In this document: positions 23,605 to 32,554 of the stretch, in pieces
How positions within the stretch are numbered: the stretch's first letter is position 1
Layout: the number at the start of each line of letters is the position of its first letter
Origin: Bacillota bacterium
GTDB lineage: Bacteria; Bacillota; Clostridia; Lachnospirales; CAG-274
Reading direction: 5' to 3'
Length of the DNA stretch: 64,000 nt
Assembly: GCA_017543265.1 (NCBI GenBank)
Contig: JAFYGI010000063.1
Span: 1-64,000, forward strand
Program-made: the position numbers and the translations under genes
The notes under the pieces: generated by a model
Told to the model about the DNA's origin: nothing
What the model saw: the letters and a program-made list of their open reading frames with translations, nothing else
The model's database searches: none

Positions 23605-24369
23605 TTATGTATTCTTTTTGTAGATGATATAAAGTCCCGTCAAAAGCAGGTCATCCGCATAAACCATCTCGCGCCTGCAAAGGGGCTTTACAAATTTGCT
23701 CAGCCCGCCCGTGATTATCACGGTCGCTTTTTGGCCGAGCTGCTCCTCCACCTTTTCCACACAGCCGTCAAGCATACTTGCAAAACCGTATAAAAAGCCG
23801 CTGCGCATACAGTCCACCGTGTTTTTGCCGATTATGTTTTTGGGCAGTTCAAGGCTTATTTCGGGAAGCTGTGCCGTTTTTTCGGACAGGGAGTCAAGAC
23901 TTGACCTGAGTCCCGGCATAATACAGCCGCCTATATAGTTTTTCTTACCGTCCACAACATCTATCGTTGTGGCCGTGCCCATATCTATCATAACAAGCGG
24001 CGGCTTGTGCATGGAAAGACCCGCTATGGCGCAGACAATTCTGTCGGCACCTACAGAGCCGGGATTATCCATCACAATATTAAGCCCCGTCTTTACACCC
24101 GGACCCACGATAAGCGGCGTAGAGCCTGTTACAAGCTCCACTGCGCCCTTCATGGCGTTAAGCACGGGCGGAACGACGGATGCGATTATACTGCCGTCTA
24201 TCTTGTGTATATCCACGTTATACAGCTCAAGTATGTTTTTTATCTGTATGCCGTACTGATCGGCCGTTTTTATGCGGTCCGTCGATGTACGCGCTATAAA
24301 ATCTATCCTGCCGTCGGTTATACCGCCCAGCACGATATTGGAGTTGCCTATATCAATTGCTAAGATCAT
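23605..24369 (-). CDS. coaX: Type III pantothenate kinase
   Basis: A 254-residue CoaX that phosphorylates pantothenate, the first committed step of CoA synthesis. It shows ILAIDIGNSNIVLGG (phosphate loop), GPGVKTGLNI, the catalytic Asp in GADRIVCAIAG, and MGTATTIDVVDG. Its start overlaps the panT stop by 4 bases (ATGA), so import and phosphorylation of the vitamin are coupled. Confidence 0.96.
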   Translation of the reverse strand: MILAIDIGNSNIVLGGITDGRIDFIARTSTDRIKTADQYGIQIKNILELYNVDIHKIDGSIIASVVPPVLNAMKGAVELVTGSTPLIVGPGVKTGLNIVMDNPGSVGADRIVCAIAGLSMHKPPLVMIDMGTATTIDVVDGKKNYIGGCIMPGLRSSLDSLSEKTAQLPEISLELPKNIIGKNTVDCMRSGFLYGFASMLDGCVEKVEEQLGQKATVIITGGLSKFVKPLCRREMVYADDLLLTGLYIIYKKNT

Positions 24370-25004
24370 GCCAATTCCCTTTTTCTGTTTACAACAAGCA
24401 GTGCCTTGCCCACGCCTACGGTGATGATGCCCGCAACTATAGCCTCGGGTACGCCGTTGCCCACAACGACACCCGTTATGATATAATTGAGTATACCACT
24501 CACCTCTTTACCCACAGCATCAGCAAACTGCTGTGCAAAAAAGATATATGCCATACCCATAACAAGTATGGTATTTGTAAGCGAGCCGCATACGCCTGCT
24601 ACCGCAAGTGCCGTGACATCCGCGTCCTTGCCCTTTATAAGCGCCCTGATCGCATCAAACACAGCCGAAGCCGCAACACCGATAAGTATACGGGGTACAA
24701 AGCAGATAACAAGGCTCCACACATTACCGCCCGGATATAAGGGGGTAAAGAGAAAGCTTGTTATATTGGGCGAGAAAAACGATGCCTTCAAAAAGCTTGT
24801 AAGGCCGAAAATAAAGCCCGTTACAGCGCCTTTTTTCTTGCCGAGCACAATACCTGCCAGAATGACCGGTATATGCATCGTAGTTGCGTTAACACCGCCC
24901 ACGGGAATATAGCCCAGCGGAGTAAATGCCAATACAAGCATTATTGCCGCGAAAAGTGCCACTTCCACCATGCCCTTTACGTTTACCGTCTGTTGATTTT
25001 CCAT
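24366..25004 (-). CDS. panT: ECF transporter S component for pantothenate (PanT-like)
   Basis: A 212-residue membrane protein with about six hydrophobic helices. LAFTPLGYIPVGGVNATTMHIPVILAG is the PanT-type signature (FTPLGYIPVGGVNATTMHIP). It would bind pantothenate and use shared ECF energising subunits (EcfA1A2T) encoded elsewhere. Operon overlap with coaX supports pantothenate as substrate. GGAGG precedes the ATG. Confidence 0.85.
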   Translation of the reverse strand: MENQQTVNVKGMVEVALFAAIMLVLAFTPLGYIPVGGVNATTMHIPVILAGIVLGKKKGAVTGFIFGLTSFLKASFFSPNITSFLFTPLYPGGNVWSLVICFVPRILIGVAASAVFDAIRALIKGKDADVTALAVAGVCGSLTNTILVMGMAYIFFAQQFADAVGKEVSGILNYIITGVVVGNGVPEAIVAGIITVGVGKALLVVNRKRELA

Positions 25005-25104
25005 ATTTAATTTCCTCCTTGCTGCCGTTCCCCTTGGGATACAGCGCTTATCCGCATCGCGGACCTTATTGTTGCAACGCAGGCCTTACCGCAGGCAAGG
25101 TTTG

Positions 25105-25593
25105 TCAAAAGCCCTGACTTCGCCTTTGTCTGCGCATTTCTATACGCTTTTGCGCACCCTCCCATTCCGCCTGCTCGGCGGTATTTTCGGGTACTATGGT
25201 ATACGGTACCGGGACAGGCCTGCCATCCGCCTCGATACATACCTCGGTGAAATAGGCGCGGTTTATGACGTGGCGTATGCCTGTTTCTATCTCCTCGACA
25301 TACACGTCCACACGCACCTCCATAGAGGTATTGCCGACATAGGTGACCTTTGCCGTTACTGCAACGACATCGCCTACAGCGGCACCCTTTTTAAACTGAA
25401 GATTATCCACCGCCGCCGTGGTTATCAGCATACCGCTGTGACGCATGGCGCAGATGCCTGCCGCCTCATCCATCCACTGCATCAGCCTGCCGCCGAAAAG
25501 GCGTGCACCGCCGTTGATATCTTCATTTTTAACAAGTCTTACACATTCGGTCACGGAGTCCTTAACACTCCTGACCTCCCTTTCGGTCTCCAT
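25105..25593 (-). CDS. Hotdog-fold acyl-CoA thioesterase
   Basis: A 162-residue YciA/BACH-like thioesterase with the hotdog helix FGGRLMQWMDEAAGICA (catalytic Asp in MDEA) and a following strand set (DVVAVTAKVTYVGNTSMEVRV, read in parts). It probably hydrolyses acyl-CoAs, perhaps arylacetyl-CoA made by the upstream enzymes. It overlaps the amidohydrolase gene by 32 bases and is followed by panT after a 100-base gap. Confidence 0.85.
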   Translation of the reverse strand: METEREVRSVKDSVTECVRLVKNEDINGGARLFGGRLMQWMDEAAGICAMRHSGMLITTAAVDNLQFKKGAAVGDVVAVTAKVTYVGNTSMEVRVDVYVEEIETGIRHVINRAYFTEVCIEADGRPVPVPYTIVPENTAEQAEWEGAQKRIEMRRQRRSQGF

Positions 25594-26383
25594 ATAAAAG
25601 TCTCCATGCGTTTTCGCCCAGAACGGCGTTTCTTATATTGCTGTCGGGCAAAAGCTGCGTCAGTCTGTCTATATATCCCTTCTGCGGGCTCCACGGGCTG
25701 TCGGTGGCAAAAAGCATACGCCTGCAGCCGTGCTTTTCAAGTATTTCGTAAAAGCTTTCCATCTTGATATATTCAAGGCAAAAAGCGGTATCAAGCCATA
25801 TATTTCTGCCGCAAATAAGCTCCGCCACGGCATCCCACTGCTCCCAGCCGCCAAGATGTGCAAGCACAAGCTTTTCGGGGTTTATCTCGTCTATTACGCC
25901 GATGACTCTCTCGGGCGGACAATGCACGGGGTCGCCCCAGCCGATGTCGCGTCCCGCATGGACAACGGTTATCAAACCGAGTACGGAGGCCTCATATATA
26001 ATGCGTTTACAGCCTATATCGTCAATATAGCTGTCCTGATAATCGGGATGCAGCTTTATGCCGCGAAGCCCCTCTGCCTTTATCTGTCTTAAATGCTGCT
26101 TATAGTCCTCGTCAAGAGGATGTATACCGCCGAAGGACAAAAGCCTGCCCTCATACTTTTCGTTTACCTCGCAGGCATAACGCAGTATGGAGTCAAACTG
26201 CTGCGGCTTTGTCGCAACAGGAAGCACAACGGACATATCCACACCGCTTTGCGCCATGCTCTCCGCAAGACCCTGCGCGGTGCCGTCCGTATTGTTTTTT
26301 ACCCCGCTTTTTTCCGACAAATAGCTGATACTTTTTGCAGCTATCTTTTCGGGAAAAATGTGTGTGTGAAAATCTATTATCAT
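25562..26383 (-). CDS. Amidohydrolase-2 family TIM-barrel metal hydrolase/decarboxylase
   Basis: A 273-residue protein starting with the metal-binding DFHTHIFPEKIA. It continues with KLHPDYQD (His), VVHAGRD (His) and LAHLGGW, ending with the barrel Asp in FATDSPWSP. This is the amidohydrolase-2 (ACMSD-like) pattern; substrates range from aromatic carboxylates to amides. Located between paaK and a thioesterase, an aromatic acid substrate is plausible but unproven. The start shares one base with the paaK stop. Confidence 0.8.
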   Translation of the reverse strand: MIIDFHTHIFPEKIAAKSISYLSEKSGVKNNTDGTAQGLAESMAQSGVDMSVVLPVATKPQQFDSILRYACEVNEKYEGRLLSFGGIHPLDEDYKQHLRQIKAEGLRGIKLHPDYQDSYIDDIGCKRIIYEASVLGLITVVHAGRDIGWGDPVHCPPERVIGVIDEINPEKLVLAHLGGWEQWDAVAELICGRNIWLDTAFCLEYIKMESFYEILEKHGCRRMLFATDSPWSPQKGYIDRLTQLLPDSNIRNAVLGENAWRLLYGDRKGGQEC

Positions 26384-27702
26384 TATTTCAATGTATTCTC
26401 TTCAAACAGTTTACGCTTGTCTATGATCCTTACGGCCTTACCCTCGCTTCTCGGTATGGTCTTGGGCTCTACCAGCTTGACCTTTACGGCTATGCCGAGC
26501 ATGGATTTAAGCTTGGCAATAAGCTTGCCCTCACGCTCGATCTTGTCCATAACGTCCTTGGGCGGGTTATCGGGCAGCCACTCGACATCACAGGCAATGG
26601 TATCGGAATTGTTCTTTCTGTCAACTATAAGCTGATAATTTGCCTCATAGCCGTTTGCAAGAAGAACAGTCTCTATCTGTGACGGGAATACGTTTACGCC
26701 CTTTACTACCATCATATCGTCGCTTCTGCCCAAAGGCTTACTCATCCTGATATGTGTTCTGCCGCAGGAGCAGGGCTTGCGTGAAAGCACGCAGATATCC
26801 CTTGTTCTGTATCTTAAAAGCGGGAAGCCCTTTTTGGTAAGGCAAGTAAATACAAGTTCACCCTTTTCGCCCTCGGGAAGGACCTCGCCGGTAACGGGAT
26901 TTATGACCTCGGCGATAAAGTGATCCTCGTTTATATGCATACCGCGCTGTTCCTTACATTCATAGGAAACACCGGGGCCGCTTATTTCCGTAAGGCCGTA
27001 AATATCATACGCCTTTATGCCCAAAAGCCTTTCAATATTGCGGCGCATTTCCTCTGTCCACGCTTCGGCGCCAAAGATACCCGCTTTAAGCTTTATCTTG
27101 CCCTTTACCCCACGTTCTCTGATGCTTTCGCCGAGATATGCGGCATATGAGGGTGTACAGCAAAGGATAGTCGAGCCGAGATCCTGCATAAACTGTATTT
27201 GTCTGTCGGTATTACCCGATGACATGGGCAAAGTAAGCGAGCCCAATTTATGTGAGCCGCCGTTAAGACCGGGACCGCCGGTAAAAAGGCCGTAGCCGTA
27301 GCTTACATGCACTACATCATCTTTTGTACCGCCTGCGGCAACGATCGCTCTTGCACAGCAGGTCTCCCAGATGTCAAGATCTTCCTGTGTGTAGAAAGAA
27401 ACCACACGTCTGCCCGTTGTACCGCTGGTAGACTGTATTCTTACGCAGTCCTTGAGCGGAACGCCGACAAAGCCGTAGGGATACTGGTCACGAAGATCGT
27501 CCTTTGTGATAAACGGAAGCTTGTGCAGATCCTCTATGCCTTTTATATCCTCGGGCTTAACGCCTGCCTTGTCCATTTTCTTTTTATAATACTTTACATG
27601 CTCGTAAACATGCTTCACCTGTTCGACCAGTCTCTCGCTCTGAAGCTTTTTAATGTCCTCAACAGGCATTGTTTCGATTTCGGGGTTAAAATAGTTATTC
27701 AT
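26383..27702 (-). CDS. paaK: Phenylacetate-CoA ligase (PaaK)
   Basis: A 439-residue adenylate-forming ligase of the PaaK type. It has the phosphate-binding loop QSTSGTTGRRVVSFYT, the adenine motif YGLTEISGPGV, and the C-terminal RSDDMMVVKGVNVFP hinge. It makes aryl-acetyl-CoA from the acid, CoA and ATP, or runs in reverse to conserve ATP in fermentation. It directly follows iorB, the usual partner in amino acid fermenters. Confidence 0.93.
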   Translation of the reverse strand: MNNYFNPEIETMPVEDIKKLQSERLVEQVKHVYEHVKYYKKKMDKAGVKPEDIKGIEDLHKLPFITKDDLRDQYPYGFVGVPLKDCVRIQSTSGTTGRRVVSFYTQEDLDIWETCCARAIVAAGGTKDDVVHVSYGYGLFTGGPGLNGGSHKLGSLTLPMSSGNTDRQIQFMQDLGSTILCCTPSYAAYLGESIRERGVKGKIKLKAGIFGAEAWTEEMRRNIERLLGIKAYDIYGLTEISGPGVSYECKEQRGMHINEDHFIAEVINPVTGEVLPEGEKGELVFTCLTKKGFPLLRYRTRDICVLSRKPCSCGRTHIRMSKPLGRSDDMMVVKGVNVFPSQIETVLLANGYEANYQLIVDRKNNSDTIACDVEWLPDNPPKDVMDKIEREGKLIAKLKSMLGIAVKVKLVEPKTIPRSEGKAVRIIDKRKLFEENTLK

Positions 27703-27722
27703 ACTTGATTCTCCTGTGGTAT

Positions 27723-28298
27723 TTAGGAATTTCTTCCCAAATAGAATGCTTTTTTATTTAATTCCAAAAACTTTGGCGGAACACAGGCTTCAAGCGAATT
27801 GAGCCATTCCTCCTCGGTTATGTCGCCGAAGTATTTGGAAAATCTTCCCATAAGCGCGATATTTGCCGCCTTCGGGCTGCCTGCCTCGTTTGCAAGGGAA
27901 AGTGCATCCATTGCACTTACATCAGCGCCCGCAGCCGTCATTTTATCCAAAAGGTTTTCGGGATACTGTGCGGCACCCGTGATAACGGGCATGGGGTCTA
28001 TCTCCTGCGCATTTACGATGACCTTGCCGCCTTTTTTAAGGAACGGAAGGTAACGTGCAGCCTCCAGCACCTCAAACGAGATGATGTAATCGGCCTCGCC
28101 CTTATCTATTACCGGAGAATATACCTTGTCGCCGAAACGCACATAGGTAACAACACTGCCGCCGCGCTGGCTCATGCCGTGTACCTCCGACACCTTAACA
28201 TCATAGCCCTTTGTCATTACAACATGGCCCAAAAGCTTGCTGGCAAGCAGGGAACCCTGTCCGCCTACACCAACTATCATTATATTGACTGTATCCAT
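27723..28298 (-). CDS. iorB: Indolepyruvate:ferredoxin oxidoreductase, beta subunit
   Basis: A 191-residue gamma/beta-type subunit. It begins NIMIVGVGGQGSLLASKLLG and has SEVHGMSQRGGSVVTYVRFG and the FEVLEAARYLPFL segment. With IorA it oxidises aryl pyruvates to aryl-acetyl-CoA, reducing ferredoxin. The start overlaps the iorA stop (TGATG). Confidence 0.93.
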   Translation of the reverse strand: MDTVNIMIVGVGGQGSLLASKLLGHVVMTKGYDVKVSEVHGMSQRGGSVVTYVRFGDKVYSPVIDKGEADYIISFEVLEAARYLPFLKKGGKVIVNAQEIDPMPVITGAAQYPENLLDKMTAAGADVSAMDALSLANEAGSPKAANIALMGRFSKYFGDITEEEWLNSLEACVPPKFLELNKKAFYLGRNS

Positions 28299-30043
28299 CA
28301 GACATTACCCCCTTCATCGACTAAAGCATCAAACTTGCAAAGCTGCTGGCATACGCCACATCCTACGCAAAGCGTATTGTCAACGTGCGCCTTGCCGTCC
28401 TTAAAGCTTATCGCGGGACAGCCTATCTTCATACAAGCGCGGCAGCTGCGGCACTTGTCCGTATCAACGTGAAGAGACGGTTTATGCTTGACATATTTCA
28501 AAAGTGCGCACGGACGGCGGCTGATTATTACGGAAGCCTCGTCTGCGGCAAGCTCTTCTTTGATGACTTTTTCGGTCTGGGCAAGGTCATAGGGGTCCAC
28601 TACCGCAACACGGTTAAAGCCCATTGCACGGCAAAGTGCCTCAAGGTCGATCTTGCCTGCGGGGTCGCCCTTGATGTTATAGCCCGTTGTGGGGTTCTGC
28701 TGGTGACCCGTCATACCCGTGATAGAGTTGTCAAGGATAATTACGGTAGAATTGCTCTGATTATAAGCAATATTTGCAAGGCTTGTCATACCCGAGTGCA
28801 TAAAGGTAGAATCACCTATAACACATACGGTATCCTTTTCGCTTGCATCGCCCATAGCCTTGTTAAAGCCGTGGAGAGAGCTTATTGACGCACCCATGCA
28901 AAGTGTCATATCCGTAGCGCTCAGCGGTGCAACAGCACCGAGAGTATAGCAGCCTATATCGCCGAGTACCCTTATTTTATGCTTTGAAAGTGTGTAGAAA
29001 AGGCCCCTGTGAGGACAGCCCGCACACATTACGGGAGGTCTTACGGGAAGTCCCTCTATTGCGGGACAGGCTTCCTTTTCGGCCTCACCCAGAGCCTTTG
29101 CAACAACAGACTGCGAAAACTCGCCGAGTAAGGAGAAAAGCTCCTTGCCCTTTACATCAACACCGATATTTTTGCAGTGTGTTTCGATAACGGGGTCAAG
29201 CTCCTCTATAACTATGACCTGCTTTACTGTCTTGGCAAAGTTCTTTATCTTTTCAACGGGCAGGGGATTTACCATACCGAGTTTAAGCACGGGGTACTTG
29301 TCGCCCACAGCCTCCTTTGTGTACTGATAGCAGGTACTGGAGGTGATGATGCCCACGGAGTTGTCCTTACCTTCTTCAATGCGGTTTATAGGTGTTTCCT
29401 CCGCATATTTGATAAGGTCGAGGGTTCTCTGCTCAACGATGGGATGTCTCTTGATGGCATTGCCGGGCATCATAACATATTTTGCTATATTCTTTTCGTA
29501 TTTTTTGGGCTCGGGCACAACTCTTTCGCTTGTTTCAACGATACTCTGGGAGTGTGCGACCCTTGTACACATTTTTATAATAACGGGAGTGTCGTACTTT
29601 TCGGAAAGGTCGTATGCAAGCTTGGCAAATTCAAGGCTCTCGCGTGAGTTTGAGGGCTCAAGCATAGGAACCTTGGATGCAATGGCATAATGTCTTGAAT
29701 CCTGCTCGTTCTGTGAGGAATGCATACCGGGGTCGTCTGCCACGCAGATTATCATACCGCCGTTCACGCCCGTGTAGGAGATGGTGAAAAGCGGGTCGGC
29801 AGCCACGTTAAGGCCAACGTGCTTCATGCCGCAAAAGCTTCTCTTGCCCGCAAGGCTCGCGCCGAATGCGACCTCCATGGCAACCTTTTCGTTAGGTGCC
29901 CACTCACAGTATATCTCGTCATATTTAGCCGCTTCCTCGGTGACCTCCGTACTGGGCGTACCGGGATAGGAGCTTACGACCGCAGCACCGGCCTCATACA
30001 GACCGCGTGCAAAGGCCTTGTTGCCCAACATTATCTCTTTCAT
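28298..30043 (-). CDS. iorA: Indolepyruvate:ferredoxin oxidoreductase, alpha subunit
   Basis: A 581-residue IorA. It has an N-terminal pyrimidine-binding domain (SSYPGTPSTEVTEE) and a TPP-binding domain in the middle third (GDIGCYTLG, GDSTFMHSGMTSLANI, with the Asn of DNSITGMTGHQ). Two C-terminal [4Fe-4S] motifs follow: CRSCRACMKIGCP and CVGCGVCQQLC. It oxidatively decarboxylates indolepyruvate and related aryl pyruvates from Trp, Phe and Tyr. Confidence 0.95.
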   Translation of the reverse strand: MKEIMLGNKAFARGLYEAGAAVVSSYPGTPSTEVTEEAAKYDEIYCEWAPNEKVAMEVAFGASLAGKRSFCGMKHVGLNVAADPLFTISYTGVNGGMIICVADDPGMHSSQNEQDSRHYAIASKVPMLEPSNSRESLEFAKLAYDLSEKYDTPVIIKMCTRVAHSQSIVETSERVVPEPKKYEKNIAKYVMMPGNAIKRHPIVEQRTLDLIKYAEETPINRIEEGKDNSVGIITSSTCYQYTKEAVGDKYPVLKLGMVNPLPVEKIKNFAKTVKQVIVIEELDPVIETHCKNIGVDVKGKELFSLLGEFSQSVVAKALGEAEKEACPAIEGLPVRPPVMCAGCPHRGLFYTLSKHKIRVLGDIGCYTLGAVAPLSATDMTLCMGASISSLHGFNKAMGDASEKDTVCVIGDSTFMHSGMTSLANIAYNQSNSTVIILDNSITGMTGHQQNPTTGYNIKGDPAGKIDLEALCRAMGFNRVAVVDPYDLAQTEKVIKEELAADEASVIISRRPCALLKYVKHKPSLHVDTDKCRSCRACMKIGCPAISFKDGKAHVDNTLCVGCGVCQQLCKFDALVDEGGNV

Positions 30044-30063
30044 TTTTATTTCTCCTTAAATAA

Positions 30064-31713
30064 TTATTTTTCGCTGTAATGCTCCTCGTTTTCATACGCA
30101 ACAAGGTATTCCTTGCCGTATTTCTTGCGGAGCAGCGGTTTTTCTATCTTGCCTGTGGGGTTTCTGGGTACATCGGCAAAGATGACCTTCTTGGGACGCT
30201 TGTATCTGGGAAGAGCCATACAGAATTCGTTTATTTCTTCCTCCGTACACTCCACACCCTCTTTAAGCTGGATAATGGCACCCGCGATCTCTCCCAGACG
30301 CTTGTCGGGCAGACCGATGACCGCAACATCGTGTATTTTGTCGTTTGTGCGCAGGAAGTCCTCTATCTGTACGGGATAAAGGTTTTCACCGCCCGAAACG
30401 ATAACGTCCTTTATACGGTCAACAAGGTAGATAAAGCCGTCCTTGTCCTGCATTGCGGCATCGCCCGTGTAGAGCCAGCCGTCTTTGAGCACCTCTGCGG
30501 TGGCCTTGGGGTCGTTATAGTATTCCACCATAACACCGGGGCCCTTTACGCAAAGCTCGCCCGCCTCGCCCTGCTTTACAGGGTTGTCGTTTTTGTCCAC
30601 TATCTTGCATTCCCAGCCGTAGCCCGGAACACCGATAGCGCCTACTTTGTATATATGGTCAACACCAAGATGTACACAGCCGGGGCCGATAGACTCGCTC
30701 AGGCCGTAGTTGGTGTCGTAGTCGTGGTCGGGGAAGTATTCCTTCCAATGCTTTATAAGCGACGGGGGCACGGGCTGTGCGCCGATGTGCATAAGACGCC
30801 ACTGTGAAAGCTTGTAATCCTCTATTCTCAGCTTGCCGCTGTCAAGCGCATCGAGTATATCCTGCGCCCAGGGCACAAGAAGCCAGACTATTGTGCAGTG
30901 CTCGCGCGATACGGTGCTGAACACATACTCCGCCTTGGTGCCCTTTAATATAACGGCTCTCGAGCCAGATATAAGGCTGCCGAACCAGTGCATCTTTGCG
31001 CCCGTATGGTAAAGCGGCGGTATGCAGAGGAAGCAGTCGTCGCGTGTCTGTCCGTGATGAGCCTGCTCTACCTTGCAGGAATGCACAAGGCTTCTGTGGC
31101 GGTGCAAAATAGCCTTCGGGAAGCCTGTTGTACCCGACGAGAAGTAGATGGCAGCGAAATCGTCGTCACTTATATATATTTTAGGGTCCTTGCTGGAGCA
31201 GAAAGAAACCAGCTCGTTGTAGTCCTCCGCAAATGTCGGGCAGGAGTTTCCCACATAGATAAGCACCCTGTTTTTGCCTAATTTTTCCTCAACGGATTCT
31301 ATACGGCCGATAAATTCGGGACCGAACACAAGTATATCCAGCTCCGCAAGGTCGGCGCAGTAAAGGATCTCGTCCGCGGAATATCTGAAGTTAAGGGGTA
31401 CGGCAATAGCACCGGTCTTTAAAATGCCAAAATAAATAGGCAGCCATTCAAGGCAGTTCATCATAAGGATACCTACCTTGTTGCCCTTTTGTATGCCGCG
31501 TGCCAGAAGCATATTGGCCATACGGTTGGCTTTTTCGTTAAAAACGCTCCAGCTTATCTCGCGTCTGTAATACTGATTTGAGGTAGGCTGTATCAGCTCG
31601 TAATCCTTCCATGTTACTTTACCCGGCTCCTTCTGCTCGGGATTAACCTCTACAAGCGCAGTCTCGTCGCCATAGAGCGAGGCATTGCGTTCAAGAAAAT
31701 CTATTATTGGCAT
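30064..31713 (-). CDS. AMP-dependent acyl-CoA synthetase
   Basis: A 549-residue adenylate-forming ligase. AMP-binding motif FSSGTTGFPKAILHRH, then NYGLSESIGPG, GWLYTGDAAM and the hinge RIKDVIVSGGENLYP. The C-terminal catalytic Lys lies in NPTGKIEK. It activates a fatty or aromatic acid to its CoA ester. First gene of the iorAB-paaK operon, with its promoter at 31785-31813. Substrate cannot be told from sequence; as a second ligase in a ferredoxin oxidoreductase operon it may handle a different acid from PaaK. Confidence 0.9.
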   Translation of the reverse strand: MPIIDFLERNASLYGDETALVEVNPEQKEPGKVTWKDYELIQPTSNQYYRREISWSVFNEKANRMANMLLARGIQKGNKVGILMMNCLEWLPIYFGILKTGAIAVPLNFRYSADEILYCADLAELDILVFGPEFIGRIESVEEKLGKNRVLIYVGNSCPTFAEDYNELVSFCSSKDPKIYISDDDFAAIYFSSGTTGFPKAILHRHRSLVHSCKVEQAHHGQTRDDCFLCIPPLYHTGAKMHWFGSLISGSRAVILKGTKAEYVFSTVSREHCTIVWLLVPWAQDILDALDSGKLRIEDYKLSQWRLMHIGAQPVPPSLIKHWKEYFPDHDYDTNYGLSESIGPGCVHLGVDHIYKVGAIGVPGYGWECKIVDKNDNPVKQGEAGELCVKGPGVMVEYYNDPKATAEVLKDGWLYTGDAAMQDKDGFIYLVDRIKDVIVSGGENLYPVQIEDFLRTNDKIHDVAVIGLPDKRLGEIAGAIIQLKEGVECTEEEINEFCMALPRYKRPKKVIFADVPRNPTGKIEKPLLRKKYGKEYLVAYENEEHYSEK

Positions 31714-31784
31714 ATAATAAAACTCCTTCCGTTAATATATGTGGATACACAAACCCATAGGCACCCATAATAAACTCACATTAC

Positions 31785-31813
31785 ATTATAACTAATTTTA
31801 CAACAATAATCAA
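31785..31813 (-). promoter_or_regulatory. Promoter of the acyl-CoA synthetase-iorAB-paaK operon
   Basis: Minus-strand TTGATT (31813-31808), 17 bases, TATAAT (31790-31785). Start of transcription near 31778, about 65 bases before the first gene. Confidence 0.8.
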
Positions 31814-31844
31814 GTTTAATCTTCATGAATTATAAAAAAAATTG

Positions 31845-31881
31845 CATAAAAATAAAAGGGGCTTTTATATGACCCCCTTTT
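31845..31881 (-). terminator. Intrinsic terminator after thiN
   Basis: AAAAGGGG (31854-31861) pairs with CCCCTTTT (31874-31881); the minus strand continues into TTATTTTTATG. Confidence 0.82.
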
Positions 31882-31926
31882 CGGGCAAAAACAATGCCGT
31901 TTTTACCTGCAAAACACAACGGTATT

Positions 31927-32550
31927 TCAATCTTCTGCGGATATTATCGCAATTACGCCTTTATCAAGCGAAACGGTACCTTTTTTGCCGGATATTTTAT
32001 TGCTTACGCAAAGAGATGTGCCAAGTTCGAGCGTATGACCGCAAAGCGGATATTCAAACCCCGTCATGGTAAGACCCTCCGCCCTTTCGCACAGCGGCAT
32101 TACGGAGATATAGCGCCCCGTATCGGCAATATCCGCGGACATACCGCCCTTTAAAAGAAAGATATCGTTGGTGGCATTTATCGCCCTTGCGGCTATGCCC
32201 CTGTCGGCGCATTTTTTCAAAAGCTGGATATTGCACAGGGTATGGTCGAGCCTTGTGCCGCTCAATACGCCCGTCAGCACGATATCCTTTGCCCCAAGCT
32301 CAAACGCAAGCTCTATGCCAAGCTCTATATCGGTTTTATCTTTTTTTACGGGAAAAACTGTCATCTGCCTGTCCTTAAAATGCCCGAGACTTTCGGGCGA
32401 GACCGAGTCCATATCACCTATTATGCGGTACGGGTCGATGCCGTGTGCCGCACAATGGTCAAGACCGCCGTCACAGGCAATAACGCATCTTTCCTTAAAA
32501 TCAGAAGGGCAGCAGAAGTCTCCGCTGCCTATTATCAGAAATTTATCCAT
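31927..32550 (-). CDS. thiN: Thiamine pyrophosphokinase
   Basis: A 207-residue ThiN that makes thiamine diphosphate from thiamine and ATP. It shows VIACDGGLDHCAAHGIDPYRIIGDMDS (in parts ACDGGLDHC and IIGDMDSVSP), the metal-binding DKTDIELGIELA, and VLTGVLSGTRLDHTL. Last gene of the rsgA-rpe-thiN run, the normal Firmicute order. Its SD is formed by the end of rpe. Confidence 0.95.
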   Translation of the reverse strand: MDKFLIIGSGDFCCPSDFKERCVIACDGGLDHCAAHGIDPYRIIGDMDSVSPESLGHFKDRQMTVFPVKKDKTDIELGIELAFELGAKDIVLTGVLSGTRLDHTLCNIQLLKKCADRGIAARAINATNDIFLLKGGMSADIADTGRYISVMPLCERAEGLTMTGFEYPLCGHTLELGTSLCVSNKISGKKGTVSLDKGVIAIISAED

Positions 32551-32554
32551 AAAA

